Shown here piece after piece: positions 23,763-32,039 of a stretch of 64,000 bases of DNA (positions within the stretch are counted from its first letter, which is position 1; each line of letters begins with the position of its first letter). Under the pieces are notes generated by a model. It was not told where the DNA came from. It worked only from the letters and a program-made list of their open reading frames with translations, and made no database searches. Location: NCBI GenBank assembly GCA_034669145.1, contig JAXDNY010000109.1:1-64000 (forward strand). Direction: 5' to 3'. A program made the position numbers and the translations under genes. Origin of the DNA: PALSA-894 sp034669145 (GTDB taxonomy: Bacteria > Pseudomonadota > Alphaproteobacteria > Rhizobiales > Xanthobacteraceae).

Positions 23763-25258
23763 CTCTGCTCAAACCATTCGAACGCCTGCTCGATGCGCTG
23801 ACCGGCGCGCGCCGCGAACGCAATGCCGTGTGGCTGCTGATCGGCTACTGCGCGCTGTGGGCGCTCTACGGCGCGCTCGCCAAGGGCAGCCAGGACATTC
23901 ATTTCGACATGGGCGAGATGGTCGCATGGTCGCGCGATGCCGGCATTGGCACGCCGAAACATCCGCCGCTTTCCGCCTGGCTGGTGCGCGCGTGGTTCAC
24001 GGTGTTTCCGCTCGCCGACTGGGCATACTACCTGTTCGCCATGGTGCTCACGACCTTCGCGCTATGGGTCGCGTGGCGCGTGTCGGAACGCTATCTCGAC
24101 GCCGAGAAGCGCGTCGCCGGCCTGCTGCTGCTGACGTTCATTCCGTTCTTCAATTTCCACGCGCTCAAGTTCAACGCCAATACGGTGCTGATCCCGCTGT
24201 GGGCGCTCGCCACGTGGTTTTTCTTGCGCTCGTTCGAAACACGCAATGCGGTGTGGGGAGCGCTCGCCGGTGCGGCGGCGGCCGCCGCCATGATGGGCAA
24301 ATACTGGTCGATCTTCCTGCTTGCGGGGCTTGGGGTCGCGGCCCTCGCCGATTCGCGCCGCGCGCAGTATTTCCGTTCCGCCGCGCCGTGGGTGACGGTG
24401 GCGGTCGGCGCGATCCTGATCGCGCCGCACCTCATCTGGCTCGTCAAAAACGATTTCGCGCCGTTCACCTACGCGGTGGTGGCGCACCAGTCGACGCTCG
24501 CGAGCTCGGCGCTCTCGGGGCTCGGCTTCCTGCTCGGCGTTGCGGGCTATCTGGCGGCGCCGGTCGCGATCTCGGCGGCGATGACCCGGCCAAGCGTGGC
24601 GGCCATCGCGGACACGATGTGGCCGCGCACGCCGGAACGCCGCCTTGTGCTGATCGCGTTCATGGCGCCGCTTGTCTTGCCGGCGTTTGCCGCGGCGCTG
24701 GCCAAGGTCGAGATCGTCTCGCTCTGGGCGATGTCGGCAATGACGCTGCTTCCGGTGGTGCTGCTGTCCTCGCCGCTGGTCACGGTGCCGCGCCGCGCCG
24801 CCGTGTGGCTGCTCGCGGCCGCCGTTGCGTTCCCGATCCTGATGGTGCTTGCCTCGCCGTTCATTGCGGTCTGGATCCACCGAGAGGGCGTGCCGAACTA
24901 TGCCACACACTACCGGCTGCTGGCGCAGGCGGTCGAGAAGGCCTGGCGTGACGAGACGAACCGGCCGCTGCGCTATCTCGGCAGCTACACCAATATCGTC
25001 AACGGCGTGTCGTTCTATCTGCCCGGGCGCGTATCGACGCTCGACATCGTCGGCCCGGCCTCAACGCCGTGGTCGGACGAGGCGCGCGTCGCGCGTTTCG
25101 GCATCGCGCTGGTGTGCCCGGAAGCGGAAGCGATCTGCATGCATTTCCTCAACATGCGCGCGCGCGATGCGACGCGCCACACCGTCACGCTCTCGCGCCG
25201 GCACTGGGGTGTCGGCGACACGCCTGTGCGCTATGTGATCGCCGTGCTGCCGCCGTAA
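23759..25258 (+). CDS. GT39-type membrane glycosyltransferase
   Basis: A 499-residue tandem paralog of the preceding gene. SQDIHFDMGEMVAWSRD and TPKHPPLSAWLVRAWF are the matching catalytic loop and GHPP-like blocks, and LKFNANTVLIPLWALATWFFL is shared as well. ATG 23759 overlaps the previous stop (ATGA), which shows translational coupling. The upstream in-frame extension is antisense-like Arg-rich sequence and is rejected. The two proteins may add sugars at different positions of the same envelope glycan. Confidence 0.88.
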   Translation: MTLLKPFERLLDALTGARRERNAVWLLIGYCALWALYGALAKGSQDIHFDMGEMVAWSRDAGIGTPKHPPLSAWLVRAWFTVFPLADWAYYLFAMVLTTFALWVAWRVSERYLDAEKRVAGLLLLTFIPFFNFHALKFNANTVLIPLWALATWFFLRSFETRNAVWGALAGAAAAAAMMGKYWSIFLLAGLGVAALADSRRAQYFRSAAPWVTVAVGAILIAPHLIWLVKNDFAPFTYAVVAHQSTLASSALSGLGFLLGVAGYLAAPVAISAAMTRPSVAAIADTMWPRTPERRLVLIAFMAPLVLPAFAAALAKVEIVSLWAMSAMTLLPVVLLSSPLVTVPRRAAVWLLAAAVAFPILMVLASPFIAVWIHREGVPNYATHYRLLAQAVEKAWRDETNRPLRYLGSYTNIVNGVSFYLPGRVSTLDIVGPASTPWSDEARVARFGIALVCPEAEAICMHFLNMRARDATRHTVTLSRRHWGVGDTPVRYVIAVLPP

Positions 25259-25267
25259 CGATCGTGC

Positions 25268-26731
25268 TCACGGCCAGCGGAACAGTCCCGCGATCAGAAC
25301 CGCAATATTCCGCAACGTGCCGCGCTCGCTCGCAACCATGCGCTCGAATTCGGCGGACGCTTGCTCGAGCTTCCTGAACTGCGCTTCCTTCTCGGCCGTA
25401 TCGATGAACGCGTGATCGAGCGAGTTGCGCGCGATCTTCTTCAGCTCGCGATAGCCGAACGGATAGTCGCGCGCGGCGCGGAAATACTCGTTGGAGAGAT
25501 CGATGCGCGACACGCCCATGTCGTCGGTCGACAGCACGACCGGCACGCGTGCCGTCCAGTAGGCCATCAGCGGGTGATCGTTGCCGCGCACGCCGAGGAT
25601 GACGTCGTTGCTGGTGAGATTGATCTCGACCGCGACCGGCCTGCGGCGCATGACGTCGAGCAGTTCGTTGCTACGCCGCTCGAAGCTGAGCGCGACGCCG
25701 TGTCCGATACGCCGCGCGCCCGCGACCTCGACCGCCTGGCGGATGTGGAAGCTCAAGTCTTCCGGCGGCACGATCCCGATCCACAGTTCGCCGGCGTGCA
25801 GCGCCACGGACACGTCCTTCGCCAGAAAGCCGATCATTTCCATGTGGCGCCGGTAATCCTCGCGCGCCACGCGGTAATCCTCCGGTCCGACGAAATTCAA
25901 TCCCCCGACGCGCTTGTCGGCGCGTGCGAGCGCGGCCGCGAACGCGGTCTGCACGAACACGCTGGCCTCATCCGCGTTGCGGTTGACCTGCGCGATGTAT
26001 TTGTAGCTGACGCCGCAGCCGGGCTGACTGCGCTGCGCATCGCACTGAAGGACTTCATCGACGCGCTTGATCCAGCCGTCGATGGTCTTGGTTGCGTCGG
26101 CGACCGCCGCGTCGAGATCGCCCTCCTTGAGCCGCTTCAGCCGCTCTTCGTTGCCGCTGACGCCCGCGATCGCGGCCATCAGCTTCGGCCCGTACTCGAA
26201 CGGCAGCAGCGTGATCATCAATTCGGTGTGCTGCACGGCGTCGGCCGCGTAATGCCTGAGCATCGCGGCGGTCATCTCCGCCGGGATCAGCCAGGTGACG
26301 CCGCCGAATCGGCCGAAGGTCGCGAAGAACTGGTCGTGGCCGGTCGGGTTCTCGGTGTTGGGCAGGAAGGCGCGCATCGACAGCGCATTGACGAGGTCGT
26401 CGTAGAGCGACTGCTTGGCGACCACGTCGGCCATCGGCACGCTGCCGGCTTCCTTGCAGTCGACGATTTTCGTCGCCTGCGCGGCGCACAGGTTCTTGTC
26501 CTTCGCCCACGCGATCAGGTCCTCGGCGTAGACCGCGCCGGATAAGTGCACGTGCAGGTCGCCACCCTTCGGCATCGCGCGCACGAAGGCGCGCAACGCG
26601 GTCGGATCGGAGCGGAAGCCTGAGAACCGCGCCGCCGTGACGGCGGTATCGCCGCCCCAGGCGACCAGCAGCGCGGTGAGGATCGCCAGCGCAATCAGGA
26701 CCAGCGCCCCGATCAGGACATTGCGTCGCAT
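25268..26731 (-). CDS. Membrane-anchored or exported adenosine deaminase-family protein
   Basis: A 487-residue protein. An N-terminal hydrophobic helix (residues 4-24) is followed by a metal-dependent deaminase barrel. Zinc and catalytic motifs are seen: GDLHVHLSGA (HxH), LHAGEL (His with catalytic Glu), RIGHG (His) and STDD (Asp pair). Together they match the adenosine/AMP deaminase superfamily and its exported ADGF-like members. ATG 26731 is chosen over an upstream frame because GGGGGAA precedes it and the anchor starts there. An exported deaminase could act on extracellular nucleosides. Its place downstream of ahcY, which yields adenosine, is suggestive, but a hairpin separates the two. 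Confidence 0.87.
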   Translation of the reverse strand: MRRNVLIGALVLIALAILTALLVAWGGDTAVTAARFSGFRSDPTALRAFVRAMPKGGDLHVHLSGAVYAEDLIAWAKDKNLCAAQATKIVDCKEAGSVPMADVVAKQSLYDDLVNALSMRAFLPNTENPTGHDQFFATFGRFGGVTWLIPAEMTAAMLRHYAADAVQHTELMITLLPFEYGPKLMAAIAGVSGNEERLKRLKEGDLDAAVADATKTIDGWIKRVDEVLQCDAQRSQPGCGVSYKYIAQVNRNADEASVFVQTAFAAALARADKRVGGLNFVGPEDYRVAREDYRRHMEMIGFLAKDVSVALHAGELWIGIVPPEDLSFHIRQAVEVAGARRIGHGVALSFERRSNELLDVMRRRPVAVEINLTSNDVILGVRGNDHPLMAYWTARVPVVLSTDDMGVSRIDLSNEYFRAARDYPFGYRELKKIARNSLDHAFIDTAEKEAQFRKLEQASAEFERMVASERGTLRNIAVLIAGLFRWP

Positions 26732-26807
26732 GAATTCCCCCGGCGCCCGAAGCGGACGCGTGAGTCTAGCGCCCGGGGACGGCGGGGACAATCAAAGCGG
26801 GTCTTGC

Positions 26808-26840
26808 CTTCCCTCGCCCCGCGAAGCGGGGAGAGGGAAG
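26808..26840. repeat. Long hairpin between ahcY and the deaminase gene
   Basis: 15-bp arms (26808-26822 and 26826-26840) with one mismatch and a three-base loop. It lies 10 bp after the ahcY stop. No T-run follows on the minus strand, so it may be a weak terminator, a 3'-stabilising structure or a small REP-like element. Confidence 0.65.
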
Positions 26841-26849
26841 GAAGGGCCA

Positions 26850-28286
26850 TCAATACCGGTAATGATCCGCCTTGAACGGGCCTTCCTTCTTCACGCCGAT
26901 GTAGGAGGCCTGGTCGTCGCGCAGTTCGGTCAGCTTCACGCCGATCTTGGCGAGGTGCAGCCGCGCGACCTTCTCGTCGAGCGACTTCGGCAGCACGTAG
27001 ACTTCCTTCTTGTACTTGCCGTCCTTGTTGTTGGCGTAAAGCTCGATCTGCGCCAGCGTCTGGTTGGTGAACGAAGCGCTCATCACGAAGCTAGGATGAC
27101 CCATTGCGTTGCCGAGGTTCACGAGCCGCCCCTCCGACAGCATGATGATGCGGTGGCCGTCGGGGAACGTGATCTCGTCGACCTGCGGCTTGATGTTGTC
27201 CCACTTCATGTTCTTCAAGGAGGCGATCTGGATCTCGTTGTCGAAGTGGCCGATGTTGCAGACGATCGCCCGGTCCTTCATTGCACGCATGTGCTCGATG
27301 GTGATGATGTCCTTGTTGCCGGTCGCGGTCACGAAGATGTCGGCCATCGGCGCGGCGTCCTCCATGGTGACGACCTGATAGCCCTCCATCGCGGCCTGCA
27401 GCGCGCAGATCGGATCGATCTCCGACACCATCACGCGGCAGCCAGCCTGACGCAGCGAGGCGGCCGAGCCCTTGCCGACGTCGCCGAAGCCCGCCACCAT
27501 CGCGACCTTGCCCGACATCATCACGTCGGTGCCGCGCCGGATGCCGTCGACCAGCGACTCGCGGCAGCCATAGAGGTTGTCGAACTTCGACTTGGTAACC
27601 GAGTCGTTGACGTTGATGGCAGGCCACAGCAGCGTGCCGGCCTTCTGCATATCGTAGAGGCGATGCACGCCCGTGGTGGTCTCTTCCGAGACGCCCTTGA
27701 TGCTCTTGGCGATCTCGCCGAAGTAGCCCTTCGGCTTTTCCTTGAGCTGCTTCTTGAGCAGCGCGAAGAAAACCTCTTCTTCTTCCGAGCCGGGCTTGTC
27801 GAGGAACGCGGTGTCGCCGTTCTCGGCGCGCACACCGAGGTGCACGTACATGGTAGCGTCGCCGCCGTCATCGAGGATCATGTTCGGGTAACCGCCGCCG
27901 TGCCAGTCGAACATGCGGGCGGTGTAGTCCCAGTAATCCTTCAGCGTCTCGCCCTTGATGGCGAACACCGGAACGCCGGCGGCCGCGATCGCGGCCGCGG
28001 CGTGATCCTGCGTCGAATAGATGTTGCACGAGACCCAGCGCACGTCGGCGCCGAGCGCGGTCAACGTCTCGATCAGCACGCCGGTCTGGATCGTCATGTG
28101 CAGCGAGCCGGCGATGCGTGCGCCTTTGAGGGGCTGCTTTGGGCCGTATTCCTCGCGCGTCGCCATCAGGCCGGGCATCTCGGTTTCGGCGAGCGAGAGT
28201 TCCTTGCGGCCGAACTCGGCGAGCGAAATGTCCTTGACGATGTAATCGGACGCGGCGGCAGCCTTCGGCTTGGCATGAGCAGTCAT
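26850..28286 (-). CDS. ahcY: Adenosylhomocysteinase (S-adenosylhomocysteine hydrolase)
   Basis: A 478-residue cytosolic NAD-dependent enzyme that cleaves S-adenosylhomocysteine to adenosine and homocysteine, removing product inhibition of methyltransferases. Visible signatures: SCNIYSTQDHAAAAI, the catalytic DDGGDATMYVHLG region, NVNDSVTKSKFDNLYGC, and the NAD-binding GFGDVGKGSA. The C-terminal family end KADHYRY is intact. ATG 28286 with AGGGAT upstream. A perfect 22-bp palindrome about 98 bp upstream is the likely operator. In many Rhizobiales this gene lies next to ptsH; here about 6 kb of other genes intervene. Confidence 0.98.
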   Translation of the reverse strand: MTAHAKPKAAAASDYIVKDISLAEFGRKELSLAETEMPGLMATREEYGPKQPLKGARIAGSLHMTIQTGVLIETLTALGADVRWVSCNIYSTQDHAAAAIAAAGVPVFAIKGETLKDYWDYTARMFDWHGGGYPNMILDDGGDATMYVHLGVRAENGDTAFLDKPGSEEEEVFFALLKKQLKEKPKGYFGEIAKSIKGVSEETTTGVHRLYDMQKAGTLLWPAINVNDSVTKSKFDNLYGCRESLVDGIRRGTDVMMSGKVAMVAGFGDVGKGSAASLRQAGCRVMVSEIDPICALQAAMEGYQVVTMEDAAPMADIFVTATGNKDIITIEHMRAMKDRAIVCNIGHFDNEIQIASLKNMKWDNIKPQVDEITFPDGHRIIMLSEGRLVNLGNAMGHPSFVMSASFTNQTLAQIELYANNKDGKYKKEVYVLPKSLDEKVARLHLAKIGVKLTELRDDQASYIGVKKEGPFKADHYRY

Positions 28287-28383
28287 GACGATCCCTGAAT
28301 CTGTGGTGGAGTGAATGTGCCCCGGCCGGGGCCGATGCGCTTGGGGCGTGCCTATAGCAGGGGGCCGGGAGGGGATCAAGAAG

Positions 28384-28405
28384 GATATAAAGATATCTTT
28401 ATATC
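28384..28405. promoter_or_regulatory. Perfect 22-bp palindrome upstream of ahcY
   Basis: The half-site GATATAAAGAT is followed immediately by its exact complement. It is AT-rich in a GC-rich region and lies 98 bp before the ahcY start, facing it. Both the size and the lack of a spacer suit a dimeric winged-helix repressor. ArsR-type regulators of the SAM/SAH cycle (SahR-like) use AT-rich palindromes of this kind; assigning one here is inference. Confidence 0.7.
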
Positions 28406-28450
28406 GATTTCGAGCTCGCCATCATTCCGAGGCAGGCCGAAGGCGCGAGC

Positions 28451-28508
28451 CCGGAATCCATAAACACAGCAGTGGCTTAGTCGTGAGGGTCGGGGGTATG
28501 GATTCCGG
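28451..28508. repeat. Inverted repeat (CCGGAATCCATA family)
   Basis: Exact 12-bp arms CCGGAATCCATA (28451-28462) and its complement (28497-28508), separated by 34 bp. The surrounding bases (ATTCCGAGGC on the left, GGGATAACG on the right) resemble intergenic palindromic repeats of Bradyrhizobium relatives. It lies between the 3' end of the ABC-F gene and the ahcY operator. Confidence 0.65.
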
Positions 28509-28546
28509 CCCTCGCTGCGCTCGGCCGGGATAACGGCGGAGAGATT

Positions 28547-30370
28547 TCACCTTGCCTCGACCTGCTGGCGCAGTTCCTCCAGCCGCAGCCATTCGTCCTC
28601 GCCGGCGGCCAGGTCGGATTGCGCCTTGGCCAGCGCCGCGGAAGCCGTGTCGAACGCCGCGCGGTCCTTGGCGTAAAGGTTCGGGTCCGCGATGGTTTTG
28701 GACAGCTTTGCGATCTCGGCTTCCAGCGCGGCAATGCGCGCCGGCAAGGTTTCCAGCGCGTGCTTGTCCTTGAAGGACAGGCGCATTTTCGGCGCCGATG
28801 CTGCGGGCGCCTCGGATTTCTCGCGCGGCGCCTTCGCATCTGCCTTCACGGCCTTCGCCGTCACCCCTTCGCCGCGCTGCGCCACCATGTCGGAATAGCC
28901 GCCCGCATAGGCAATCCAGCGCCCGCCGCCCTCGGCGACAATCACGGCCGAGACGGTGCGGTCGAGGAAGTCGCGGTCGTGCGACACCAGCAGCACCGTG
29001 CCGGGATAATCGTCGATCATCTCTTCGAGCAGATCGAGGGTTTCGAGATCGAGATCGTTGGTCGGCTCGTCGAGCACCAGCAGATTCGAGGGCTTCGCCA
29101 GCGCGCGTGCGAGCGTGAGGCGGCCGCGCTCGCCGCCGGACAGCGCCGCGACCGGTGTGCCGGCCTGCTCGGGCGCGAACAGAAAATCCCGCATGTAGCC
29201 GACGACGTGACGCGACTGCCCGCCGACGAACACCGCGTCGCCGCGCCCGCCGGTCAGCGTGTCGCGCACCGAGACATTCGGATCGAGCTGTTCGCGGCGC
29301 TGGTCGAGCGTCGCCATCGCGATGTTCGCACCGAGCGTGACCTTGCCTTCATCCGGCGCAAGCTCGCCGGTCAGCAGCTTCAACAGCGTGGTCTTTCCCG
29401 CGCCGTTCGGACCCACCAGCCCGATGCGGTCGCCGCGCTGGATGCGAATGGAAAAGTCGCGCACGACGGGCGAGGGATTGTCAGAATCTTGGCCGAACGA
29501 CTTTGAAATCCGCTCCGCCTCCACGACGAGCTTGCCCGACAGCTCTGCCTCGCTCACCGCGATCTTCACGCTGCCCTGCGCGCCGCGATGCTCGCGGAAA
29601 TCCTTGCGCATCGCCGCGAGCAATCCGACACGGCGCATATTGCGCTTGCGCCGCGCGGTGACGCCGTAGCGCATCCAGTGTTCCTCGGCGACGATCTTGC
29701 GGCCGAGCTTGTGCTGCTCGCGCTCCTCTTCCTCCAGCACTTGGTCGCGCCACTCCTCGAACGACGCAAAGCCGCGCTCGATGCGGCGCGTGACGCCGCG
29801 ATCGAGCCACACGGTCGCGCGCGACAGCCGCGTGAGGAATCGGCGGTCATGGCTGATCAGCACCAGCGCGGAGCGTGACGCCGCAAGTTCGTTTTCCAGC
29901 CATTCAATCGCCGGGAGATCGAGATGGTTCGTCGGCTCGTCGAGCAGCAGGATGTCGGGCTGCGGCGCAAGCACGCGCGCAAGCGCCGCGCGGCGCGCTT
30001 CGCCGCCGGAAAGCCGTCCGGGCTGCTCGTCGCCGGTCAGTCCGAGCTGGTCCAGCACATAGCGCGCGCGATGCGCGTCATCGCCCGGCGCAAGCCCGGC
30101 CTCGACAAAGGCCAGCACGCTCGCGTGGCCCGTCAGGTCCAGCTCCTGCGGCAGGTAGCGGATCGTCGCACCCGGCTGCGCGAAACGCGCGCCGCGATCG
30201 GCTTCCACCAGCCCGGCGGCGATCTTCAGCAAGGTGGATTTGCCGGAGCCATTGCGTCCGACCAGGCACACGCGCTCGCGCTCGCCGATCGACAGCTCCG
30301 CGCCTTCGAGCAGCGGCGTGCCGCCGAAGGTGAGGTGGACGTCTTGCAGGGTCAGAAGCGGTGGCGCCAT
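28547..30370 (-). CDS. uup: ABC-F family ATPase (Uup-like)
   Basis: A 607-residue soluble protein with two ABC ATPase domains and no membrane part. Domain 1: Walker A GRNGSGKST, signature LSGGEARRAALA, Walker B LLLDEPTNHLD. Domain 2: GPNGAGKTT, LSGGERGRLTLA, LVLDEPTNDLD. The ABC-F linker (EEEEREQHKLGRKI) joins them. The last ~65 residues form a Uup-type coiled coil, preceded by an Ala/Lys-rich tether. ABC-F proteins act on ribosomes; Uup also affects DNA precise excision and ribosome assembly. The start is ATG 30370. The symbol is a family-level assignment; ettA-like function is less likely given the C-terminal domain. Confidence 0.88.
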   Translation of the reverse strand: MAPPLLTLQDVHLTFGGTPLLEGAELSIGERERVCLVGRNGSGKSTLLKIAAGLVEADRGARFAQPGATIRYLPQELDLTGHASVLAFVEAGLAPGDDAHRARYVLDQLGLTGDEQPGRLSGGEARRAALARVLAPQPDILLLDEPTNHLDLPAIEWLENELAASRSALVLISHDRRFLTRLSRATVWLDRGVTRRIERGFASFEEWRDQVLEEEEREQHKLGRKIVAEEHWMRYGVTARRKRNMRRVGLLAAMRKDFREHRGAQGSVKIAVSEAELSGKLVVEAERISKSFGQDSDNPSPVVRDFSIRIQRGDRIGLVGPNGAGKTTLLKLLTGELAPDEGKVTLGANIAMATLDQRREQLDPNVSVRDTLTGGRGDAVFVGGQSRHVVGYMRDFLFAPEQAGTPVAALSGGERGRLTLARALAKPSNLLVLDEPTNDLDLETLDLLEEMIDDYPGTVLLVSHDRDFLDRTVSAVIVAEGGGRWIAYAGGYSDMVAQRGEGVTAKAVKADAKAPREKSEAPAASAPKMRLSFKDKHALETLPARIAALEAEIAKLSKTIADPNLYAKDRAAFDTASAALAKAQSDLAAGEDEWLRLEELRQQVEAR

Positions 30371-30539
30371 GCGCGCCGTTTAAGGAGCACATGGGCGCGG
30401 GGCAAGCGTTAGTGGCCCTCTTTCGCTCGGCGTTCGGCTTCAAGGGTGCAATCCCCGCTTGACCCCCTCGCTGCCGCGTCAATACCATTCGGCATAACAA
30501 AGCGCCGCGACCGGCGGCGCATGCCGGGAGGACGTCATC

Positions 30540-31556
30540 ATGCAATTGCGCACTTCGTTGCGCGGCTGGCTCGCGTCGGCTGCGGTTGGCTGCATCTCGC
30601 TGGCTCTGTGTGCGGGTTTTGCCCAGGCCCAAATGATCATGAAGATCGCGACGGTGAATTCCGGCGACAATCCGCGCAACATCTCTGCCAACGAGTTCGC
30701 GCGTGTTGTCGGAGAGGCTTCGAAGGGCAAGATCAAGGGCGAGGTCTACATCAACAATCAGCTCGCGCGCGGCGAAGGCGCGATGCTCGAGGGCATCCAG
30801 CTCGGGACTATCGACATCGCGCCGGTGGGAAGCGCGCCGATCGGCGGCATCTTCGAGCCCGCGTTCCTGCCCCTCGATCTCCCGTTTCTGTGGACGAGCC
30901 GCGAGCAGGCCTGGAAGGTGATGGACGGGCCGGTCGGCGCCGAGCTGCTCAAGAAGATGGAAGCGAAGGGCGTGAAGGGGCTGTGCTGGGGCGGCGGCTG
31001 GGGCTTCCGCAACATGCTGTCCAACGTGCGCCCGATCGTGACGCCCGACGATATGAAGGGCCAGACGCTGCGTATCCAGGAGTCGCCAACCTACACCGCA
31101 ATGATGAAGGAACTGGGCGCGAACCCGGTGCCGATGCCCTACGGCGAAGTCTATCTCGCGATGAAGCAGGGCACGGTGGACGGGATGGAGCTGCCGGTGT
31201 TCACCGCGGTGTCGGACAAATTCCACGAGGTGACGAAGTTCTATTCGCTCACCAAGCACACCTATCCGCCGATCGCGTGGTTCACCAACCTGCGCAAATA
31301 CAATGCGCTCGCGCCGGACCTGCGCGCCGCCGTCGATGAAGCCGCGAAAGCGACCTGTGCGCTGGATCGCAAGGCGGAGATTCAGAAGGAGGAGGAAGAC
31401 CTCGCCTTCATGCGCAAGTCAGGCGTGAAGGTGAACGATGTGGCGGACATCAAGGCATTCCAGGCACGCATGAAGCCGGCCTACGACTTCGTCACGGGTA
31501 AAGTCGGTCAGCCGTGGATGGACAAGGTGCTCGCCGCCGTCAAAGCCGCCGAGTAG
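30540..31556 (+). CDS. dctP: TRAP transporter substrate-binding protein (DctP family)
   Basis: A 338-residue periplasmic binding protein. A signal peptide ends GFAQAQ. Family blocks include NPRNISANEFARVVGEASKGKIKGEVYINNQLARGEGAMLEGIQLGTID near the N-terminus and the carboxylate-binding Arg region MKGQTLRIQESPTYTAMMKELGANPVPMPYGEVYLAMKQGTVDG. The ligand is most likely an organic acid. The start is ATG 30540 with GGGAGGA. It is the first gene of a compact TRAP operon; the small membrane subunit starts 3 bp after its stop. Confidence 0.95.
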   Translation: MQLRTSLRGWLASAAVGCISLALCAGFAQAQMIMKIATVNSGDNPRNISANEFARVVGEASKGKIKGEVYINNQLARGEGAMLEGIQLGTIDIAPVGSAPIGGIFEPAFLPLDLPFLWTSREQAWKVMDGPVGAELLKKMEAKGVKGLCWGGGWGFRNMLSNVRPIVTPDDMKGQTLRIQESPTYTAMMKELGANPVPMPYGEVYLAMKQGTVDGMELPVFTAVSDKFHEVTKFYSLTKHTYPPIAWFTNLRKYNALAPDLRAAVDEAAKATCALDRKAEIQKEEEDLAFMRKSGVKVNDVADIKAFQARMKPAYDFVTGKVGQPWMDKVLAAVKAAE

Positions 31557-31559
31557 CCG

Positions 31560-32039
31560 ATGATCCGCAAGGTGCTGGACAACGGGGTGGAGTGGCTCTG
31601 CCTCGCCCTGATGGTCGTGCTCACGTTCGACCTGATGCTCGGCGTGTTTTCGCGCTACGTGCTGTTCAGCACCTTCACCTGGTATGACGAGATCGCCCGC
31701 GCCTGCTTCGTGTGGGTGGTGTTTCTCGGTGGCGCGGTAGGCGTCAAGCGTGGCGCGCATTTCGGGCTGCATCTCGTCATCGACATGCTGTCGGCGCGTG
31801 CGCGGCGCATCGCCGCGTTCGCGACGCCGCTCGTCATCATCGCGTTCTCGTGCGTGCTGGTCGTTCAGGGCTACGCGTTCATGGAATTCGGCCGCTTCCA
31901 GCAGCTTCCCGTGATGGGTATTTCCAAGAACTGGATCTATGCCGCGATGCCGGTCGGTGGACTGCTCATGATCGTCTACAGCCTGCAGAACCTGTGGCGC
32001 GCCGCGCGGGCACGTCCTGCGCCGGCGGTCGCCGTATGA
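31560..32039 (+). CDS. dctQ: TRAP transporter small permease (DctQ family)
   Basis: A 159-residue inner-membrane protein with four predicted helices. The family motif around FSTFTWYDEIARACFVWVVFLGGAVGVKRGAHFGLHLVIDML is clear. It forms the membrane complex with the large subunit next door and receives cargo from the binding protein upstream. ATG 31560 directly follows the dctP stop. Its own stop overlaps the next ATG by 3 bases, so the three genes are tightly coupled. Confidence 0.94.
   Translation: MIRKVLDNGVEWLCLALMVVLTFDLMLGVFSRYVLFSTFTWYDEIARACFVWVVFLGGAVGVKRGAHFGLHLVIDMLSARARRIAAFATPLVIIAFSCVLVVQGYAFMEFGRFQQLPVMGISKNWIYAAMPVGGLLMIVYSLQNLWRAARARPAPAVAV

Noticed and set aside
28287..28546. 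SAH or SAM riboswitch upstream of ahcY
   Set aside because: No conserved riboswitch core could be matched by eye. The palindrome is AT-rich and lacks the helices expected; a protein operator is the simpler reading.
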